Source: Takakia lepidozioides (Eukaryota; Streptophyta; Takakiopsida; Takakiales; Takakiaceae). From it: a stretch of DNA of 64,000 bases. The translations under genes were made by a program, and so were the position numbers. The stretch is taken from contig CM060731.1 in NCBI GenBank assembly GCA_030704615.1, forward strand, positions 35,960,001-36,024,000, read 5' to 3'. The notes beneath the pieces are model-generated. The model saw nothing but the letters and a program-made list of their open reading frames with translations, did not search any database and was not told where the DNA came from. Shown here piece after piece: positions 57,837 through 64,000 of the stretch. The stretch's first letter is position 1. Every line of letters begins with the position of its first letter.

Positions 57837-57856
57837 AACAATTTTTTCTGGGAAGA
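57565..57856 (+). repeat. 146 bp tandem duplication of the DYW 3' end
   Basis: TGTGGTGACTGC at 57565 and 57711 start two direct copies, each running through [23 protein letters not shown]-stop and GTGAAACA-TTTTTTCTGG. The second copy has the canonical CGDCH, the first CGDCD. Only the first copy could belong to the protein. Confidence 0.9.
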
Positions 57857-59049
57857 TGCAAGTGTCTTGCTTCATTCATTGATCTGTGTAGCTACTCAGT
57901 TCATCCACCATTTCTGGAGAAGATTGACCATGATGTACTGTTGAGGGCATTTTCCTGCTACATATCCACAAGAAAGGGTAGTGGGGTAGGTGAAGTTAGC
58001 CCATACTTGCACTTGACTGGAGCAGGTAATGAGTAAAGGGGGGATTTCGACTGACTCTGGTGATAGTGGAAGGAAATTAGAGTGTTGTGCTAGTTCTAGT
58101 GTGGAACATGTCCAAATTTAAGATGCTGAACAAACTTGTGCATAGGGCTATCCTTCTAATCAAGCTCATTACGAATTGTATTCACTTTCATTTGGCCTGA
58201 ACCTTCACGTAGTGATTGTAAAGTACTTGAGATGCTGATCTCAAACAAGCGGCAAGATCTCCTAAATATCCAATACCACATCACGAAAAGCAAACCTCTT
58301 TTTCTCAATCTCTTGCTTCCAGTAACTGTCCAATATCTCAAATTTGGACCCAAAAACTTATGGGTGAATCTCTTGATCCATCATGTTGGTTCAATTGATA
58401 TTAATACAATTACATCAAAATAATGGATATGACTAATGAGAGGGTAATGTCGACCGCTCCTCCTTTGGCTGTGACGGCATTGTCACAACAAGACTCCACT
58501 TTGTCTTGTGATGTGGTGTGACACTCAACTCTTATGCTAAGGGTGGGATGTGTTACACCCAGGATCACCCTGGTTATGCGTAGGCAAGGCACAACTACCC
58601 AACCACGCATGACTACAGATCATATAACAAATATCTCTCCCAGATAGAGTGAAGATCATTCCCACAAAGGAGACTCTGTCTGGCTTCCTGTTGGTAAGGA
58701 AAATGTTTGCAGTATCTTTCTTTTTCTTGTATGAGATACAATTATGCAATCCAATGAGAGCCACATGTCATATCTGTGGTCAAATTGGGAGCTCCAGTAG
58801 CAATGCAGGCATACACATTCTATTTGCTAGCATGATCTGATGCCTGTAATCATATTGCTTTTGATCATGTGGGTGCAAAGCGCAATCTCGGGCACCTCCT
58901 GGTTGGTAGACTCCACAATCAGCTCTTGTTGCGTTGTTATGCCGGGGGGAGGAAATGCCTTTAAAAGTATGTCATAGTCGACATTCCCAGGGCATTGGCG
59001 AATGAACCAAGCAGCTGGATGCTTTTAATGAATGAAGCAAGCCACTCAC
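57857..59049. other. Spacer between the two opposed PPR pseudogenes
   Basis: About 1.2 kb with no recognisable coding sequence. If transcribed across, it would be the loop of a long hairpin. Confidence 0.4.
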
Positions 59050-60985
59050 AACATCAATTCACTAGAATAAACCCATCCTCAAAGTGGTGAAAGCGGCTGG
59101 TATCATGTTCATCAATTGCTCGCCGAACAATCTTTGAGATGAACTTGGTGGCTGTGGCAGTCACCACACATTCAAAGGTTCTTGATGAATCAAAGAGGTG
59201 TCCATGGTGCCGTACTCATCCGCTCAAAATTAATGGCCACCTTGTTGTGGTGGCAAAGAGAAATTTCTTGTGCTCCTACATATCATGCAATACAAACGTG
59301 CGTCAGGCACGTACCCGACCTCCTTCATGTGCCCAAACAATCTTCTCAGCTCAACATGCATTTCCTAATTTGTGGATACAATTGTCATCTACCACCAAAT
59401 ATGTGGACCCGTTTACCAAAGTCAATGGAGCAGCGACCTAGCTGCTTTTTGATACCTCTGAATTACATCATTTTCCTCACCTTTGCAGTATCGTCCCACC
59501 TGCCAGCTGTAGCATATATAAGTGATAGCAATTCATAAGTTATGGTGTCCTTGTTGATCCCACTTGAGAATAGATTTTGCCACAGATTGTGCCACCTCCA
59601 CATTCCCATAAATTCTGCAGGCACCAAGCAAGGCCTTCCACACCGCAGCATCTGGTTGGACATGCATTAATTTGTTGATGATGTCCTCAGCCTCATCCAA
59701 TCACCCTGCACGGCCAAGGAGGTCCACTATGCAGCCAAAGTGTTCCATTGTAGGAGTCAGGCCATGATCTCGATGCAGGGAATCAAAGTAGTGTTTGCCT
59801 TCATCCACTAGACCCCATGACTACATGCTTGGAGAACACATATAAAAGTGATACTGCAGTTCGGCGTTAAGCCTGCCTTGCTTATGACAACCATGCTGGG
59901 CATATCCTGCAATCATGGCAGTCCATGATACCACATTTCGTTCAGCCATACTGTTGAACACTTCCTTTGCATCGTCAATGCTCCCACATTTGGCATAAAT
60001 GTCCACAAGTGAATTGTTAAGAATGACATCTGGTACAATTCCAGCTTTCATGATGTCAGCATGGACCTCTCTGCCCTTTTCCAGGGCTATCAGGCACGCA
60101 CATGCATTGCAAACGCAAATGAAGGTGACCTGATCTGGCTTCACCTCTTCGCCCATCATTTGCTCATAGGTCTCCAAACCCTCCATTCCGCATCCATGCT
60201 GGGCATATCCTCCTATCATTGTGTTCCATGACACCACATTTCGTTCAGCCATTTTGGCGAACACTCCCTTTGCATCCTCAATGCTCCCACATTTGGCGTA
60301 CATGTCCACGAGGGTGTTGTTCAGAATGACATCTGGTACAATTCCAGCTGTCACAATGTCAGCATGGACCTCTCTGTCTTTTTTCAGGGCTGCCCTCCCT
60401 GCACACGCATTGCAAACACAAAGGAAAGTGACATGGTCTGGCTTCACCCCTACCCGGATCATTTGCTCATAGGTCTCCAAAGCATCCATTCCGCATCCAT
60501 GCTGGGCATATCCTGTGATCATAGCATTCCATGATACCACATTTCGTTCTGCCATATTGTCAAACAGCCCCTTTGCATCCTTGAGGCTCCCACATTTGGC
60601 ATAAATGTCTACAAGGGTGTTGTTCAGAATGACATTTGGTACAATTCCAACTTTTATGATGTCAGCATGAACCTCTCTGCCATTTTCCAGGGCTGCCAGG
60701 CCTGCACAGGCATTGCAAATGCAAATGAAAGTGACCTGGTCTGGCTTCACCCCTTCCTGGATCATTTTCTCGTAGGTCCTCAAAGCCTCCATCCCACACC
60801 CATGCTGGGAATATCCTCCAATCATAGCACTCCAGGAAACCACATATCGTTCAGCCATATTGTTGAACACTCCCTTTGCATCCTTAATGCTCCCGCATTT
60901 GGCATACATGTCCACCAAGGTGTTGTTCAGAATGACATCTGGATCAATTCCAGCTTTCATGATGTCAGAATGGACCTCTTTGCCC
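59050..60985 (-). pseudogene. PPR-DYW protein pseudogene (right, minus strand)
   Basis: 60960 down to 59821 is one open frame of 379 codons with four successive ~101-residue PLS triplets. Recurring cores include MAERNVVSWNAMITGYAQHG, VKPDHVTFLCVCNACAG, GREVHADIMKAGIVPDVIL and LVDMYAKCGSIEDAKGVF. Below 59821 the protein decays: E-domain pieces (HFGCIVDLLGRAG, AVWKALLGACRIYGNVEVA) and a DYW remnant at 59050-59165 (VCGDCH-like, [18 protein letters not shown]) are in different frames, and the final CSCGDYW is lost. The regular repeats suggest expansion by unequal crossing-over. It is less damaged than the plus-strand copy, but lacks a start and a working deaminase. Confidence 0.8.
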
Positions 60986-60990
60986 TTTCC

Positions 60991-61332
60991 TCATCTGATG
61001 ACAACTCCTGAAATACTTGACTCTGCGACCTCTGTCCACACTGATTTCCGATGAAGATCACCCAAATTTTCTTGGGACACTGAGGCATGGGAGGCCTGGC
61101 CCTTCGTCCTATTTGTGGTTTTGCGAGGTGGCATGTGTCCATGGCGCCTGAGGACAACCTCCATAATAGCCTTCTGGCTTGGTGTGAGGGGCTCTTCACC
61201 TTCCCCATGCTTCATACAACCATCCACCCTATGCAAGTTCAATTTTTTTTTATCGGCAAAAAGCAGATCACAGTGTATGCATCTGTATTGTCGTCTGTTA
61301 GACGCACCAGGTTCATCGACCCTTGCCATCAT
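60991..61332 (-). pseudogene. Zinc-finger (C2HC-like) fragment joined to the PPR pseudogene
   Basis: From ATG 61332 the frame reads YRCIHCDLLFADKKKLNLHR, then VDGC. This CxxC...H...C pattern resembles a degenerate C2H2/BED-type finger. PPRKTTNRTKGQ follows, and the frame then reaches the PPR junction near 60990, where KGKEVHSDIMKAGI begins in a different frame. The finger piece is therefore a separate gene fragment stitched next to PPR sequence. Family assignment is tentative. Confidence 0.45.
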
Positions 61333-62094
61333 GTAGGCCTCGCATATGAGGGACTCGTATTCATCAGTTTCATAAGTCTCGCGATATTCCCTCTAGTCTA
61401 TCATTTTGCTCTCCTTCATCCTGAGTGTTGCGTCTGCCAACAATTGTAGCAGCGTGCAAACCTACACAGACAATGCCAAGCATAAATCCACATGCCACTC
61501 ACTTGCTTGAACCCTCAAATTGCCCGCATGGCCATTGAAACCCCCAATACCTCTATGGTGTGCATGTCATTTACACTAAACCCTAAACCCCAAAACAAAA
61601 TGGAAGGACTGCAGATAATGACATATCTCAGAATGGAGAGTGTTCATGGCCGCATATGTGCACGTCCCTGGAGCTCGCAAGTGAACTATGGAAACAACAG
61701 TCAATCCAGGTCTGCTCCTTCACGTACCAAGCAAATATAACATGCAACCTGCTCAGATGATTGGTTTCAGATGCTCGATGCAGAACTCACTCACGCGCTA
61801 AATCCTGGAAGAAGAGCACAATCACAATCCGGAGAACACAGAAGAGAAATATCAAGGGATAATAAGGACCTGCACGCAATTGGAGATGAAGCGGTGCAAC
61901 CATTGAAGACAGCCAAAACATCCTGCTTCATAGCCTGATTGTCCATTCGTGTCCACAAACTGAACCTCTATGGCGGGACGCGGTACGCCAACACCCTACA
62001 AAATGGATAGCGACATTTTTCGCGATGGCTGCCAACAACACACCGTCCCCGTCTCATTCTACATGCAATGCAATGATATGGATGCAATGGAAGC
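61333..62094. other. Non-coding part of the inverted-repeat unit
   Basis: No gene seen. CTAAACCCTAAACCCC at about 61577-61592 is a short telomere-like run (two AAACCCT units). Confidence 0.4.
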
Positions 62095-62325
62095 ATGCAT
62101 GTACCATGGGCAGGATGAAGGCATGCAGGGGGGATGGGGATGCGGGAGAGGGCATGGCCAGGGCATGCGTCATGTCCCTGCAGCGGGCACATGAGGCGCG
62201 GGAGGGTGTGCCGCGCAACATCTTCCGCGTGGTGCGCGGGCGATGGAGGTGGGGGGAGGTGGTGGGGGGTCCACGCTGGCTGAACCGGCTCCCTCACATT
62301 CAACTCCAGGCCCCATCTAATGCTT

Positions 62326-62333
<8 letters not shown>
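62095..62333 (-). repeat. Right arm of a long inverted repeat
   Basis: Reverse complement of 55252-55480, with about 90 percent matching over the blocks compared by eye. The main difference is an extra CCACCACCTCCCCC-type insertion. Confidence 0.9.

Positions 62334-62366
<33 letters not shown>
62329..62366. repeat. (AT)n microsatellite
   Basis: About 19 AT units adjoin the right inverted repeat. The left arm has a short TATATATA at the same relative position, so the microsatellite grew from the repeat end. Confidence 0.95.
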
Positions 62367-62369
<3 letters not shown>

Positions 62370-63004
62370 GAGGAGGTGCAAAAATCAGAAAACCGGATAT
62401 AAACAGATCCGGCGGAGGCAAGGAGTTGAGATAACCGGCAGGCTTCGATAACCGGCGAGCAAGTTTGGTTTTTTACTTATTGGTGTCCGGCCATGGCCTT
62501 AAAAAAGGACCCGGTTATCAATAAATAGTGTCAGCATATACCCTTGCTAAGATTAATGTGACACCAATTTGGTAACTAAGATGTCCATTATTGATCATCT
62601 GGATGATCCAGTTTCAAGGGCTAACCATCTTGCATGGCTGGTCAATCCCTTCTTGGCATTTATTTAAGTTTTTTAAAAATATTTTCATCATTTCAATATA
62701 TGTAAATTTTTATTTTATAAATAGTTCATTTAAGTTACATGACCGCAATATAACTGTTTTAAGGACCGCCGGTTATGAAGTATATTGAACTTCCAGAATC
62801 GGTTCAAAAAACCGCCTGTGCAAAGGTCTTTAATAACCGGAATTGAACTTAACCGGGTTTTTTGAAAACATCAAAGAACCGCCTCCTACAAGTTATTTAA
62901 TTTTTTCTTTTGTCCATTTAACCGCCTCCGGAGGTTCTAAAGAAGGGGCAATTGGCAAAGAACATGCACCGGAGGAGCTCACGAAAACCTGACAACCGCC
63001 CAAC
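62367..63004. repeat. Clustered ACCGG / AACCGCC subterminal motifs
   Basis: More than ten ACCGG, AACCGCC or CGGTTAT words occur in 640 bp in both orientations. The same words cluster in only 70 bp on the left side (55189-55250). This looks like an asymmetric transposon subterminal region. Confidence 0.6.
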
Positions 63005-64000
63005 ACTGGTTTTAACCCTTAAGTGTCAAACCGACCCGTTTTGGGTTGGTTAGGTTTCTTTAACCAGCCATAACTTCCTGTGGTTAAGGCTGATTGGCCT
63101 TTTTTTTGGCTCAATCGACAGATAATCGGGTCCCCCTTCATGTGGCATTGGTCAATTGGTCAATGCCTGAAGGGGTATGGGTCTGGAACAATTGGAAGGG
63201 GGCACACTCAGCTTTTTGAGGCCAATTTGGCCCCCCTAACCTGCCCAAGTTGCTGACATGGCAACTGCGGTCAGGTTAGGGTGACTGAAAGATACCCCAT
63301 AAAGGTTAGGGTGGCGCGCTCCCCCAAGCCCCTTGATTGCCCGGCGGGGGCATGGCGCCCGGCGCAGGTCTGGGCATTCCCAGGCCTAGGCCCTAGCCTG
63401 AATCCAGGGCGATGGCAGCTCCGGCTAACGCCATGCGGGGCGGGCTGGAGGGAGTGCAGCGGCAGAGCTGGGGGCTCGAGAAAAATGCCATGAGGGGTGG
63501 GCCAAACCTAGGGCGGGGGTTTGAGAGGGTTGCGGGTGGAGTGGCCCCCCATGAAAGCAGGGCCGGGTAGCCAGAGGAGCTCCCAAACCCCGTGCCCTTC
63601 TGGGCTATGGCTCCAAATATCCTAGGCCTGCAGGCTATACCAAAGGTGTGTCATTTGAAGTCTTGGGCAGGGAACCTAAGGATGCGGTGCATTGGCTGAT
63701 TGGCCTCAAAGTTTTTCGGGGACTTCATATGGAAGCCCATGACATTTCAACCGGAGGGATTAGGGATTGACCGGCTGAATTTTTTTGCATAATTTTAGGA
63801 AAAGAGATTTTGGCCTGCCCAAAGAAAATGGCATATTTTGATCCCCCCAATTTGTCACTACAAAGGAGCCCGCTTGAGAACATTTCAGAAAAAACTGAAA
63901 AATTATGAGGATGTGTGTTATCAGGTATGGTACAACATTTTTGAGACTCTCAAACAGAAAAAATTAAAAATGCCCAAATACGAGCAAAAAACTGCTTTTT
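63005..64000. other. Unassigned right flank
   Basis: A GC-rich patch lies at about 63300-63620 (CCCGGCGGGGGCATGGCG and similar), with AT-rich sequence after it. The open stretch 63281-63493 has biased composition and no domain. It could be part of another repetitive element. Confidence 0.35.

Larger units (their letters stand above)
55189..63004. mobile_element. Large inverted-repeat unit containing two opposed PPR pseudogenes
   Basis: GTTGGGCGGTT at 55189 is matched in inverted orientation by AACCGCCCAAC at 62994-63004. Both flanks are full of ACCGG, GGTTAT and AACCGCC words. Just inside lie ~230 bp inverted repeats (55252-55480 and 62095-62333). The interior has PPR-DYW remnants, plus strand on the left and minus strand on the right. 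No transposase was found and no clear target duplication flanks the 11 bp ends, so it may be a gene-carrying TIR transposon (Pack-type) or simply an inverted duplication. Boundaries are approximate. Confidence 0.5.

Noticed and set aside
61577-61592. Telomere-like CTAAACCCTAAACCCC
   Set aside because: Only two units, so it is an internal chance or short interstitial motif, not a telomere.

Overview
The window is nuclear DNA of a land plant, probably a seed-free one (moss, liverwort, lycophyte or fern grade). The evidence is: spliceosomal GT-AG introns in nearly every gene; a plant ALA3-type phospholipid flippase; plant-style ribosomal proteins S30 (not fused to ubiquitin) and S19; plant CACTA transposons (TNP2 and Transposase_24 families); LINEs; and many PPR-DYW repeats of the kind expanded in early-diverging land plants. 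The species cannot be fixed from the sequence. There is one 500-N assembly gap (8833-9332).

Layout. 1-980 is the end of a CACTA element with ~100 bp subterminal repeats. It abuts a 66 bp exon remnant of a PTI1-like kinase, followed by an isolated histone-fold exon (NF-YB/POLE3 type). 3757-6857 holds a head-to-head ribosomal protein pair, S30 (-) and S19 (+). Both are recognisable, but three expected splice junctions are out of phase. 9368-17.5 kb is a decayed CACTA element. A minus-strand Transposase_24/coiled-coil gene there runs into a plant NIF/FCP1-like phosphatase domain, and a plus-strand TNP2-like transposase runs in frame into a PPR fragment. 18.0-22.6 kb is a degenerate minus-strand LINE, itself carrying a terminal-inverted-repeat insert and an AT-rich insert. 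22.6-29 kb is mostly AT-rich non-coding DNA with a dispersed 260 bp repeat, a poly-G tract and a degenerate ~80-105 bp repeat family.

The clean genes lie in the middle. An atypical bHLH-like protein with a C-terminal ACT-like domain (29802-33333) is followed by an apparently intact P4-ATPase of the ALA3 type (34731-52941). I resolve 27 exons, all phase-consistent, giving 1231 aa. Its largest intron (45848-50606) holds a head-to-tail stack of four LINE pieces joined at their CATTT-rich 3' tails.

55.2-63.0 kb is a ~7.8 kb unit bounded by long imperfect inverted repeats. It contains two PPR-DYW pseudogenes facing each other, with a zinc-finger fragment beside one of them. The rest is unassigned.

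The two intact regulatory/transport genes do not obviously work together. The window mainly shows a gene-poor, transposon-dense landscape in which mobile elements have repeatedly joined to pieces of host genes (PPR, FCP1-like, kinase, histone-fold, zinc finger). All calls come from reading the sequence by eye. Family names are recognition from memory, and no search was run.
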